From NCBI RefSeq assembly GCF_001457455.1, contig NZ_LN831026.1, forward strand, positions 2,232,001 to 2,296,000: a DNA stretch of 64,000 bases, written 5' to 3'. Under the pieces are notes generated by a model. The model was not told the DNA's origin and did no database searches. It worked only from the letters and a program-made list of their open reading frames with translations. The translations under genes and the position numbers were made by a program. Below, piece after piece: positions 56,001 to 64,000 of this stretch. Numbering within the stretch: position 1 is the first letter of the stretch; the number at the start of each line of letters is the position of its first letter. This DNA is from Corynebacterium diphtheriae. Its GTDB lineage: Bacteria; Actinomycetota; Actinomycetes; Mycobacteriales; Mycobacteriaceae.

Positions 56001-56600
56001 TCATTCCTGCGTGGCATCCAGTTGTTCCAGTACCCAAGGCACCGACGACCCAGGGTTTGGAGCTGGTTTATTGCAGGTAAGATTTGGCCAAGAACGTTTA
56101 GCTCTTATAATTGCATCACGGTAATTATCCAGAGGGAAAGCGGGGTGCAGGCTCTTTCCCCGTTTTCCATCCACAATTTTCTTGCCCTTGAGCAATTTTT
56201 CCAGAGCGGTCTTATCTAGTTGTCTTGCGCAATCCTCGACATGCCAAAGTAACCAAAGCTCAAACATTGGGCTAGTGACGACTGCATCGATCTTACTATC
56301 TTCTGCGCAGCTTTGGAGAACAGAAGACAAGTGAGCGTGGGAGTCGGTGTCCATTACAAGAATGATGCGGTCGTAATTGTCTCGGAGCGATTGGGCTTTT
56401 TCGAACACCTTTGTTGGCTCTCCGTCACCTGGCACAACTTTGACGCTTAGCGAGCTGGTATTGCGACCAACAATTTGCTTGATTCTGTCGAAGTAAGAGC
56501 ATTCTGACTTATCCTTGGACCCCTCAACGACAATTACCCACCTAGAAAGTAGTTTTCTTGGTGGGCGTTGCTTCCGCTTGCCCTTGGCCGACTTACTCAC
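56001..56600 (-). CDS. rloB: RloB-family protein (AbiLii-like), TOPRIM-type nuclease
   Basis: A 199-residue protein of the RloB family: VIVVEGSKDKSECSYFDRI supplies the TOPRIM Glu, LVMDTDSHAHL the DxD, and SPMFELWLLWHVEDC the family signature. RloB partners an AAA ATPase (RloA, or AbiLi in lactococcal AbiL); the pair is a recognised anti-phage module often linked to type I restriction loci. The ATPase gene lies 27 bp upstream on the same strand. Confidence 0.85.
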   Translation of the reverse strand: MSKSAKGKRKQRPPRKLLSRWVIVVEGSKDKSECSYFDRIKQIVGRNTSSLSVKVVPGDGEPTKVFEKAQSLRDNYDRIILVMDTDSHAHLSSVLQSCAEDSKIDAVVTSPMFELWLLWHVEDCARQLDKTALEKLLKGKKIVDGKRGKSLHPAFPLDNYRDAIIRAKRSWPNLTCNKPAPNPGSSVPWVLEQLDATQE

Positions 56601-56627
56601 CTTGCCACCCCTGTTCCCCCGAAAAAG

Positions 56628-57959
56628 CTAACTCAAAATCATGTCCCTAATTAGGGACGTTGCCAACAATGGCACGCCACCGAGCCTACCTTCTCGGTAT
56701 TGTTTTGCTAGGTTAGATTTGGGTTTCAACCCGAAGTCAGCTGCGGAAAACAGTTCACTGGATCCATCCAAGTCTTTCTGGGTGAACCACACCTGCCGGT
56801 AATCAAGCTGAAGGTCGGTATCGTTTTCCAGAAGAGTTACATCGTGGGTTGTTAATAAGATTTGACCTCCATTGCGATTAGTGTCGGGGTCTTGGAAAAG
56901 ACGCACGATTTCTGCGGCAAGGTGGGGGTGCAAGCTAGTGTCTAACTCATCGACGAGCAAAAGCCCGCCATTGCGAAGCACATCGAGAACCGCAAAAGCG
57001 AGGGCTAGCCATGCGATTGTTCCAGCAGACTCGTCTTTAATACCGAACGAGACCTGCTCCCCCTGTGACTGATTGTGGACAAAGCGTAGGCTGCGAGCAA
57101 TCCTGATCCGATTCTCTTCAGATATCTTGGGTTCATTCGAGTCACCGTTAACAGCTTCGGATTCAGAAAAGTGCTTTTCTATGGCCTCGAGGAACCTCGA
57201 GGCCTCGGCAGGAAGATCTTGTTCATCGAGCTCAATGCGGACAATTCCAATGTCAGCAGCCTGAGCTAGTTGCTGTAACCGTTCAACGCTAAGCTTGCCT
57301 TCCGCCAAATCTCTGGTCATCCATTGGATGCGTCGTTGGCGCTCTTGATCGCCCACGTTGTAGGTGCGCAGGTCTGCTAATTCACCAGCCAAAGGACCTA
57401 AGATTTCGTGACCGACTTGGCGAGCTCGCGATAGAGCTAATTCGCGATCGGATAACTGAGGGGCACTGCCCATTTGGGCCCCATAGCGAAGTTTGAGCTT
57501 GCCTCCGACGCGATGGCGGCCGAGTAACATCGTCGGGCGTGCACTCTTGTATTGCTTGAGTTCCTCCATCTCGACTCCATTAGGTCCGATTTCAAATTCA
57601 TAGCGATAACGTAGTTCGGCACCTTTGCTGGCAACGTCTGTGACAAAGTCAATTGTGTACCTGCTCAATCCGCTCCGTGTTTCTGGAGAGAGTTGGAATG
57701 GGTCGCGAGTCATTTGATCTTCTTCGAGCCAACTTGTTGATGATCGTCGTACTGCTTCGGACACAAAATCCAAAGCTCGCAACAGGTTCGTTTTGCCGGA
57801 AGCATTGGCTCCTACCACGACAGCTACAGGGAAAAGGCAGTCTGACCACGTCTTTCCCTTGGGGGGAAGATTCGTAGTGAGAATCGGCCGCGAAAAATCG
57901 AAGTAGACATCATCACGGAAACTGCGATGGTTGGAAACTTCAAAGCTGATGAGTTTCAT
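56628..57959 (-). CDS. rloA: AAA15-family ATPase, RloA/AbiLi-like
   Basis: A 443-residue SMC-like/OLD-related ATPase. Walker A is GANASGKT (residues 50-57), and Walker B with D-loop LLLVDELDTSLHPHLAAEIV lies near residue 330-350, followed by ILLTTHDVTLL with the switch His. The N-terminal start MKLISFEVSNHRSF is standard for the family. It is expected to sense infection and activate the RloB nuclease partner. Hybrid with type I restriction genes immediately upstream (94-bp gap). Confidence 0.85.
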   Translation of the reverse strand: MKLISFEVSNHRSFRDDVYFDFSRPILTTNLPPKGKTWSDCLFPVAVVVGANASGKTNLLRALDFVSEAVRRSSTSWLEEDQMTRDPFQLSPETRSGLSRYTIDFVTDVASKGAELRYRYEFEIGPNGVEMEELKQYKSARPTMLLGRHRVGGKLKLRYGAQMGSAPQLSDRELALSRARQVGHEILGPLAGELADLRTYNVGDQERQRRIQWMTRDLAEGKLSVERLQQLAQAADIGIVRIELDEQDLPAEASRFLEAIEKHFSESEAVNGDSNEPKISEENRIRIARSLRFVHNQSQGEQVSFGIKDESAGTIAWLALAFAVLDVLRNGGLLLVDELDTSLHPHLAAEIVRLFQDPDTNRNGGQILLTTHDVTLLENDTDLQLDYRQVWFTQKDLDGSSELFSAADFGLKPKSNLAKQYREGRLGGVPLLATSLIRDMILS

Positions 57960-58053
57960 GAGCCATGATCATACATTAAAAAGCACCCCTGAGGAAAAGT
58001 TTTCCCCAAGAGAGTTTTAAAAAGGGGCATCTGGCTCTCTGCAGAATTCGCCA

Positions 58054-59394
58054 CTAAGTAAGCCGACCGGAAAGAGCAGCGGAAACCAAAGAATCCCGGA
58101 GAGCATTGAGCGTTGTCAACGACTTCTGGACAAGTGTTTCGGCTTGGTTCAAGCTCTCGAGCTTAGAATCTACGAGTCGGACTATTTCCTTTTGTTCGGT
58201 AATTAGAGGAAACCTCAATTTGAACTCGAGCAGCTTCTGAAAATCAATACTCTCAACAGTCGTACCGGATTTCGCACACGTTGACCGAATTCTGGCTTCT
58301 TCTGATCGAACCAGATGATGGATGAATCGGACATCAAAGTCTTCAGATATGTTGTGAAGTATTTTCATATCTTGATTGGCAGTAAAGCTACCATCGACGA
58401 TGGTTGTCGGGAGGGTCCTTCGCAAAATCCCGGACCGAACTACTAAAGCAATTGCAGGTCCAATGTACAGATTTGCAGTCGATCCGCTAATGCCCTCTTC
58501 GGTGACATGGTCTTGAGTGTCGCTTAGGATCCAACTCTTTACATCTTTCGGGGTCACCCACGGGATTGTGCCATTTTCCCAGAAGTCTGAATTTGATTTT
58601 CGCGGCGTTCCGCCGCCACCCCATTTTCCCAATTCGCGCAGATTATGGGTTACCCAGTCCTCCCGCTTAATCCCATTCTGAGCTCGCCACTGCGCGGTCA
58701 GCTGTCCCGAAACACCGGCCTGAATGAGGCTGTTTCGGTAGCTTTCAAATCCTGCCAAGAATCGCTCAGCTTCAGCAATGGCGGAATTTGTTTGTGCCAA
58801 ATGTGCATCAAGCTTCTCGACGATCCGCAGTTGCTCATCCTTTGGTGGGAGGGGGATTGGCAAGGCAGTAAGAAAAGCCTTAGGGACGCGTTGTTGGCCG
58901 ACTGCGCCAGTCATAGCTTGCTTAGCAACCAGGCGAAAACTGGCCTGACGCAACAATTGATGAAGGAGCTTAGGGTTGAGGAGATTCGATGGTCTGAGTA
59001 CAAAAAACTCAGTTGATCCAAAACCAGCTTCAGATTCTAGATTAGGAACAATAGCCGACTTGCCGTTTTCCATGCATGGAGTGATCTTGGCGAATAAAAC
59101 ATCACCCTGGGCAAAGCAAGTATATCCTTTGGAAACACTCGAGTAGTTTCTTCTCTGTACTTTGGTGATCGAACCTGAAATGTCCGATACTGCCGCCATT
59201 GGAACGAATGCGACTGGGGCTTCGTTTGGCAGGTTAAATGTGGGTTTGGGGGGATTAAGTTCACAAATAGCTCCCAACCGCACCCACTTCCAATGCTCTG
59301 GAATAGGGTACGGCTGTTCCTCAACTGGTACTAGGGCCTCATCAGGGATATTGTCAAAGTCAGTGATGAGGGGCGATGTGCCTTTACGTGCCAT
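58054..59394 (-). CDS. hsdS: type I restriction-modification specificity subunit HsdS
   Basis: A 446-residue HsdS with two target recognition domains and two conserved regions. TRD1 begins IPEHWKWVRLGAICELNPPK and ends near LPIPLPPKDEQLRIVEKLDA; TRD2 runs from about residue 235 (WVTHNLRELGKWGGGGTPRK) to FRFPLITEQKEIVRLV-like sequence, followed by a long helix. It sets the bipartite DNA target. Its ATG directly abuts the hsdM TAG, with no bases between. Confidence 0.93.
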   Translation of the reverse strand: MARKGTSPLITDFDNIPDEALVPVEEQPYPIPEHWKWVRLGAICELNPPKPTFNLPNEAPVAFVPMAAVSDISGSITKVQRRNYSSVSKGYTCFAQGDVLFAKITPCMENGKSAIVPNLESEAGFGSTEFFVLRPSNLLNPKLLHQLLRQASFRLVAKQAMTGAVGQQRVPKAFLTALPIPLPPKDEQLRIVEKLDAHLAQTNSAIAEAERFLAGFESYRNSLIQAGVSGQLTAQWRAQNGIKREDWVTHNLRELGKWGGGGTPRKSNSDFWENGTIPWVTPKDVKSWILSDTQDHVTEEGISGSTANLYIGPAIALVVRSGILRRTLPTTIVDGSFTANQDMKILHNISEDFDVRFIHHLVRSEEARIRSTCAKSGTTVESIDFQKLLEFKLRFPLITEQKEIVRLVDSKLESLNQAETLVQKSLTTLNALRDSLVSAALSGRLT

Positions 59395-60804
59395 CTATTT
59401 TCCCTCGCTGGTCTTCAACTCGTCCGCAAGGGAACGTAGGATGTTCACGGCTGCTTCAAGCAAGTCAGCTGCTTGTGTCGCTTGCTCGGCGGGATCGTAG
59501 GTATCCCAATCGATGCTGACCGATTCTTCCCTGATCAGGCCAAGGTCAAGACTGTCGTCCTTGGCTGCGATTTCCGCACGGGTGAAGTGGGAGAGACGGT
59601 CGTCGACAAGCGTTGTGCGGTCCGTGCTGGCGTAGGCAGCCGCGAACCCCGCAAAATGCTCCTTTGTAAGTGGGGTGCGCTTGCCGAAGGACGGCATGTT
59701 GGTGCGTAGATCGTAGAACCAGACCTCTTTGGTGTTGTCCTTGTCGGTGATGCCACGCTCGAAGAACAATACATTTGTTTTCACACCGTTGGCGTAGAAG
59801 ATGCCGGTGGGCAAGCGCAAGATGGTGTGCATGTTGCACTTGTTCATCAAATCCTCACGGATCCGGCGCCCATCGCCGTCTGAGAACAGCACGTTATCGG
59901 GCAAAACAACCGCTGCACGACCGCCGCGTTTGAGGCTGCGGTAAATGTGCTGCAGGAAGTTCAGCTGCTTGTTCGACGTCGGGAAAGTGAGGTCATCGCG
60001 GGTAGCACGCTCGCCGCCGCGCTTGGTGCCAAAAGGCGGGTTAGTGAGTACCACGTCATAGCCATTGAGGTCCTTTCCAAGTGGTGAAAGGGTATCGCCC
60101 AAGTAGATAGGAGCCTCGATATTGTGCAGCATCGCATTCATCAGAGCCAGACGGTGTGTGTCATGAACCAACTCAACACCTGTGAAGGCTTCCTTGACCT
60201 GAAATTCGGCTCGATCGCCGTCCAGAGAATAGTGATTGTCAGTATTTCGGCGCACGTATTCGCTCGCTGCGATCATGAAGCCAAACGTGCCACATGCAGG
60301 GTCGTTGCAGCGTTCTCCCGGTTGAGGATCGATGAGACGAACCATGACGTCGATAAGCACGCGAGGGGTGAAGTACTGGCCGGCTCCAGATTTCTTCTCA
60401 TTTGCGTTCTTTTCTAGGAGCCCCTCGTATAAATTGCCGAGGCCTTCTTCACGGGCGGAGTACCAGTCGAGATCATTGATTGCGTCGATGATCTTCTTCA
60501 AATTCTTGGGCTCATCGATGTTAGTCTGGGCGCCGGTGTAGATTTCACGAACTCGCGAGGTGGACCCCTCACCAAGTTCTCGGAGCATGTCCTGGTAGAA
60601 CTTCTTCAGTTCAATCCCCTCGAGGACGCGCAGGTCATCCCAACGGAAACCTTCTGGAAGATACTTTTCCGTGTCTGTTTCCTTTGCCATCTTAAGAAAC
60701 AGCAAGTAAGTGAGCTCCGTGACGTACTGGTGGTACGTGATTCCGTCATCTCGCAATACGTTGCAGAGGTTCCACAGCTTGGCAACGATCTCTTGAGTTT
60801 TCAC
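59395..60804 (-). CDS. hsdM: type I restriction-modification DNA methyltransferase HsdM
   Basis: A 469-residue N6-adenine methyltransferase. The N-terminal HsdM_N domain is followed by GAGQYFTPRVLIDVMV, motif I region CNDPACGTFGFMIAASEYV, and catalytic motif IV NPPFGTKRGG. GTG start overlapping the hsdR stop (GTGA). Together with HsdS it methylates host DNA; with HsdR it forms the restriction complex. Confidence 0.95.
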   Translation of the reverse strand: MKTQEIVAKLWNLCNVLRDDGITYHQYVTELTYLLFLKMAKETDTEKYLPEGFRWDDLRVLEGIELKKFYQDMLRELGEGSTSRVREIYTGAQTNIDEPKNLKKIIDAINDLDWYSAREEGLGNLYEGLLEKNANEKKSGAGQYFTPRVLIDVMVRLIDPQPGERCNDPACGTFGFMIAASEYVRRNTDNHYSLDGDRAEFQVKEAFTGVELVHDTHRLALMNAMLHNIEAPIYLGDTLSPLGKDLNGYDVVLTNPPFGTKRGGERATRDDLTFPTSNKQLNFLQHIYRSLKRGGRAAVVLPDNVLFSDGDGRRIREDLMNKCNMHTILRLPTGIFYANGVKTNVLFFERGITDKDNTKEVWFYDLRTNMPSFGKRTPLTKEHFAGFAAAYASTDRTTLVDDRLSHFTRAEIAAKDDSLDLGLIREESVSIDWDTYDPAEQATQAADLLEAAVNILRSLADELKTSEGK

Positions 60805-63800
60805 GCAATGCCTTCTTGATCTTCATACATGTGTTGATTGAATTCCTCGATGACGATACCGAGGTTTCCACCGAAGGCTAAATCGATCTTCTTGAAGCCA
60901 CCACTTTGGCGGAAACGTGGATCAGCATCGAAAGTTTCTCGCGTCAATAACAGTTCATTCTCTAGGTATTGTTCGATACGGGACAGCCATCCCAACTCCA
61001 CCCGTGAGAAAGAGTGCTGTTTCTTCAGCCTGTTTACAGCTCGTTGCACACGCTCTTTATGGCTGATCAGCGGTGAACCAATGGCAAACCGACGAACAAG
61101 CGTAATGATGTCCGCAACAATTTCCTGATTTGAGGTTTGCGACAACGCACTTGACAGCTTCTGCTCGGTGAATCCCTTACGATCCAAGGTGAGTTTCAGT
61201 GACTTCAACTGATCTCGGGTCAAGTCCGAAGGGCTCGTGCAGATGACTTTCAGCGCCGCAATTTCATCCGCGTTTTCTTTCACAAACTGGGTGAACTCCG
61301 CCAAATAGTCGCTCGGGGACTCCGCCAGACCATAGTCGCGAGTATGCGAAATCAGCTCGTCTTCTTTATCTGAAATAACTTGCCTACGAGGCTCCCCAGT
61401 GGGCATGTTGTCCAGCAATTCGAACAACACAACATTGTCCTTCATCCACTCCCTGGCATCATCTGGTGCCAAATTCTTCAGCGTTTTAGCGACATCACCC
61501 AATGACAATCCGCCTGTCAGGTCGGATATGTGCTCCACTGCGCTATCGCGAAGGCGTTGCTTTCGGCGCTGCAGCTTTGCGACGACCTGTTCCACAATTG
61601 CCTTCAGCCCATCCCCATCAGAGGCAATGTCCAAACCTTCCATCAGATCACCGAATGTAGATGTCGGACTAACGGATACAGGTTTCATGGTACTGACCTG
61701 CTCGAGCGCCTCGTAGACACCTACAGGATCGTAAACGCTGAACTTGTCTTTCTTGATTTCAGGGCACAGGCGAGTAGCTCGGCCCAGCATCTGCTCAAAC
61801 AGGATGCGCGACTTCACGCGTCGCAAGAACACCAATGTGGTGATTGCCGGTACGTCAATGCCCGTAGTCAGCAGATCGACCGTGACAACGAGTGATGGAA
61901 AGCTTTCATTCTTAAACTGCTTGATCGCGTGCAGGATCTTCTTCTTGTTCCCACCAGCAACACTGCCGGTGATCTTCATAATTGCCGAAGGATCAACTCC
62001 GTGCTTGGCAAAGATGTTCTTCAGGATGTCTACGACCAAATCTGCATGGGCATCGTCCACTGCGTAGATAAGGGTCTTGCCGAAAACCTCTGGCAGACTC
62101 GGATCGAGATCTTTAGCGATCTCTTCCAGCACAGCTTCATTGAATGGCCTAGTCACGACCTTTCGATTGAACTGCTCAACGTCAAATGTGACCTCATCGG
62201 CAAGTTCGGCACTATTAATGATTTCTTCGGTTTCGGCGTCGTAAAGCGGCAGTGTCTCACCCTTACCAAAGGTGATGCCTTCAGTAGAGAGTTTGGTGGA
62301 GAGGCGGTGTGGTGCATCGTGGTCGATCAACCAGCCATCCGTTACGGCCTCGCGGTAGGTGTAAGTGAAAACAGGTGGGCCGAAAATTTCTGTTGTATGC
62401 AGCGCTGGGGTTGCCGTAAGTGCGATCTTGGCGGCATCGAAATAGTCAATCAGACTGCGATAGGCAGACTGATAATCAAACTGATTCCGGTACAGCAGCT
62501 CGTCCTCAGACATTTCCTTGTCTAGCAAATAGCCGCGGTGGGCCTCATCCACGATGATCAAGTCATAGTCAGTAACCGACGGCTTGAAATCATCGCCAGG
62601 ATAAAAGACCCGTTTCACCATGCTTTGAACCGTGGACACATGCACCTTGGTGGATGGTTCAAGCTTGATGTCTTCTAGTCCCTTGATGTCGTAGAGCTCA
62701 TCCAAGGTCATCAATTCTTCGAGCTTCACATCCTTGAATGAATCCACAGCTTGCTCGCCAAGGGAAGTGCGGTCAACAAGGAATAAGATACGGCGGAACC
62801 GCTTCGATTTAAGGAATCGATAGATCATGCCAATGACCGTGCGAGTCTTACCAGTACCGGTAGCCATTGCCAGCAGAGCACTTGATTTACCCAGCGCAAT
62901 TGCATCTTCCACTGCATGGATTGCCGAAACCTGATATTCACGCAGGTTTAGGCCGAGAGGGTCAGTCAAGAGCTCATCGCTGAACCCAGAAAGTACTGCT
63001 GCAGCTTCCTGGGGCTGTTCATCGACTAGTGCTTGCAAGCCTTCGGGACTTGGCCAACCTTTCAAAGCCCGCGGAGTGTTCAGGCTTTCTCGTACATCCT
63101 GGAACCATACGCCTGACTTTGTTTCCAGTTGCGCCAAATATGGCCTGCCGTTTGTCGCAAAAAGGAAAGGAACTTTGAAGTCACCCCACCGGCCAAAAGT
63201 GAGCTCAAGATGTTCGGGCTTAATACACCGAGCATATTCCTTAGCCTGGTAGTCAAGGACAGAAGGTATGTCAGAGTGCTCGGCCTTCGCCTCAATGATT
63301 CCGACTAGGGTTTCGCCGATGAACAAGGCATAATCAGCGCGGCCATTACGTCCTACGGATGAATCGGTGGGCCATTCGGCGATAGCAAGATTCTTACCTT
63401 TTTCAGGACGAGTCCCCTCTGAAAAACGGACCTTGGCTGTGTCTGCGTCCCACCCGACGAGTCGCAACTGCTCGTCAATCAGCAAACGAGTCTCGGCCTC
63501 TGTTTTCGGGCGTTGATTTGCCGCTTGAACGGCACGTTTCGTGCGCTGATCCTTGGAGATAGGCTCGGCAAGTTCAGCCTTTACTTCATCCGCTTCCTTA
63601 AGCTCCGCGGTCTTGTCTTCAGAGATCGGCGCTGATTCAGACAGTTGTTGCTTGGTCGAGTAAGTCGGAATTTCTAAATCAAGCGGGCCATACGTTTGAG
63701 CAAACCACCCGGCAAGCGAGTGAACTACAGGGAGAAATTGGGTTGCGGTTTCCGCATCTCCCCAGCCTTGGTGAGCTGCCTTGTTTCGAGCTTGACGGAC

Positions 63801-64000
63801 AAGATGAAGAATATCCTGAACATCTTTGGGCAGGAGTCCCTCGCGGCTCAATGCATCGATTCTCTTTACAGCCGTGTTTTCATAAGGCTCTTGGACATGA
63901 TCGAATTTCATCATCATCGAGACGATGTTCTCGCCCAGCATGCCCATCTTCATGATCGAAGAATTTGGATCAGATTCCCGATACTTTTCAGCTAGCTGCC
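60801..64000 (-). CDS. hsdR: type I restriction endonuclease subunit HsdR, 5' end beyond window
   Basis: At least 1065 residues; the frame is open to the right edge (QLAEKYRESDPNSSIMKMG...), so the start is outside. An N-terminal DUF4145 (HEPN-like) helical domain is visible, then the PD-(D/E)xK nuclease (GRADYALFIGETLVGIIEAKAEH), the SF2 translocase with MATGTGKTRTVIGM, IIVDEAHRGY, LTTGIDVPAITT and QMLGRATR, and the EcoEI-type C-terminal domain. It cleaves unmodified DNA after ATP-driven translocation. First gene of the hsdR-hsdM-hsdS operon. Confidence 0.93.
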   Translation of the reverse strand, partial: QLAEKYRESDPNSSIMKMGMLGENIVSMMMKFDHVQEPYENTAVKRIDALSREGLLPKDVQDILHLVRQARNKAAHQGWGDAETATQFLPVVHSLAGWFAQTYGPLDLEIPTYSTKQQLSESAPISEDKTAELKEADEVKAELAEPISKDQRTKRAVQAANQRPKTEAETRLLIDEQLRLVGWDADTAKVRFSEGTRPEKGKNLAIAEWPTDSSVGRNGRADYALFIGETLVGIIEAKAEHSDIPSVLDYQAKEYARCIKPEHLELTFGRWGDFKVPFLFATNGRPYLAQLETKSGVWFQDVRESLNTPRALKGWPSPEGLQALVDEQPQEAAAVLSGFSDELLTDPLGLNLREYQVSAIHAVEDAIALGKSSALLAMATGTGKTRTVIGMIYRFLKSKRFRRILFLVDRTSLGEQAVDSFKDVKLEELMTLDELYDIKGLEDIKLEPSTKVHVSTVQSMVKRVFYPGDDFKPSVTDYDLIIVDEAHRGYLLDKEMSEDELLYRNQFDYQSAYRSLIDYFDAAKIALTATPALHTTEIFGPPVFTYTYREAVTDGWLIDHDAPHRLSTKLSTEGITFGKGETLPLYDAETEEIINSAELADEVTFDVEQFNRKVVTRPFNEAVLEEIAKDLDPSLPEVFGKTLIYAVDDAHADLVVDILKNIFAKHGVDPSAIMKITGSVAGGNKKKILHAIKQFKNESFPSLVVTVDLLTTGIDVPAITTLVFLRRVKSRILFEQMLGRATRLCPEIKKDKFSVYDPVGVYEALEQVSTMKPVSVSPTSTFGDLMEGLDIASDGDGLKAIVEQVVAKLQRRKQRLRDSAVEHISDLTGGLSLGDVAKTLKNLAPDDAREWMKDNVVLFELLDNMPTGEPRRQVISDKEDELISHTRDYGLAESPSDYLAEFTQFVKENADEIAALKVICTSPSDLTRDQLKSLKLTLDRKGFTEQKLSSALSQTSNQEIVADIITLVRRFAIGSPLISHKERVQRAVNRLKKQHSFSRVELGWLSRIEQYLENELLLTRETFDADPRFRQSGGFKKIDLAFGGNLGIVIEEFNQHMYEDQEGIA

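Noticed and set aside
58645-59016. Plus-strand frame opposite hsdS
   Set aside because: Shadow of the specificity subunit, no supporting signals.

Overview
The window is chromosomal DNA of a Corynebacterium, most likely of the diphtheriae group. The main reason is an almost complete set of mycolic-acid and arabinogalactan genes: accD3, pks13, fadD32, a Culp6-like cutinase, two mycolyltransferases (one with LGFP repeats), aftB, ubiA, a PAP2 phosphatase, glfT2 and glf. An mmpL3-type transporter block also matches the known Mycobacterium Rv0204c-Rv0227c neighbourhood. Moderate GC, ISL3/IS6/IS3 remnants and an LAKTG-anchored surface protein with ester-bond repeats fit the same host. The species call is inference, not a computed match.

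Layout. 1-4.2 kb: DUF3068 protein (cut by the window edge), a polytopic membrane protein, a GT4 glycosyltransferase and a methyltransferase. 4.2-6.1 kb: pckG on the minus strand with its own terminator. 6.5-11.6 kb: a tightly packed plus-strand operon trmB, NYN nuclease, MmpL3-like flippase, LPG-synthase-like membrane protein, DUF3054. 11.6-16.8 kb: an accessory patch with a decayed ISL3 element, a dispersed hairpin repeat, and two broken virulence-type surface genes, a thioester/ester-bond adhesin with a G8 tract and an endo-beta-N-acetylglucosaminidase. 16.9-36.9 kb: the minus-strand cell-envelope cluster. 37-42.9 kb: a choline-to-betaine locus (betB, betT, divergent betA) lying between glfT2 and glf. 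43.1-44.3 kb: glf.

44.3-53.3 kb is a mosaic island: an AbiE-like toxin-antitoxin pair (toxin frameshifted) with a 46-bp palindromic operator, ABC and IS3 debris, hicAB, a serine-recombinase stub cut by an intact IS6-type element, an SdpI-like gene, and a strikingly GC-rich LysR / aldo-keto reductase / DUF2255 / carboxymuconolactone decarboxylase / cupin cassette beginning next to a 19-bp perfect inverted repeat. 53.5-55.3 kb returns to envelope genes with a PGRP/amidase carrying an LGFP-like tail. 56.0-64.0 kb is a defence block on the minus strand: RloB, an AAA ATPase partner (RloA/AbiL-like) and a complete type I restriction-modification operon hsdR-hsdM-hsdS, with hsdR running off the right edge.

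How the parts work together: Pks13, FadD32, AccD3 and the cutinase make and handle mycolates, the MmpL3-like protein exports them as trehalose esters, and the mycolyltransferases attach them to the arabinogalactan built by Glf, GlfT2, UbiA/PAP2 and AftB. The accessory patches contribute surface antigens, osmoprotection, redox metabolism and phage defence. No tRNA, rRNA or CRISPR array was recognised.
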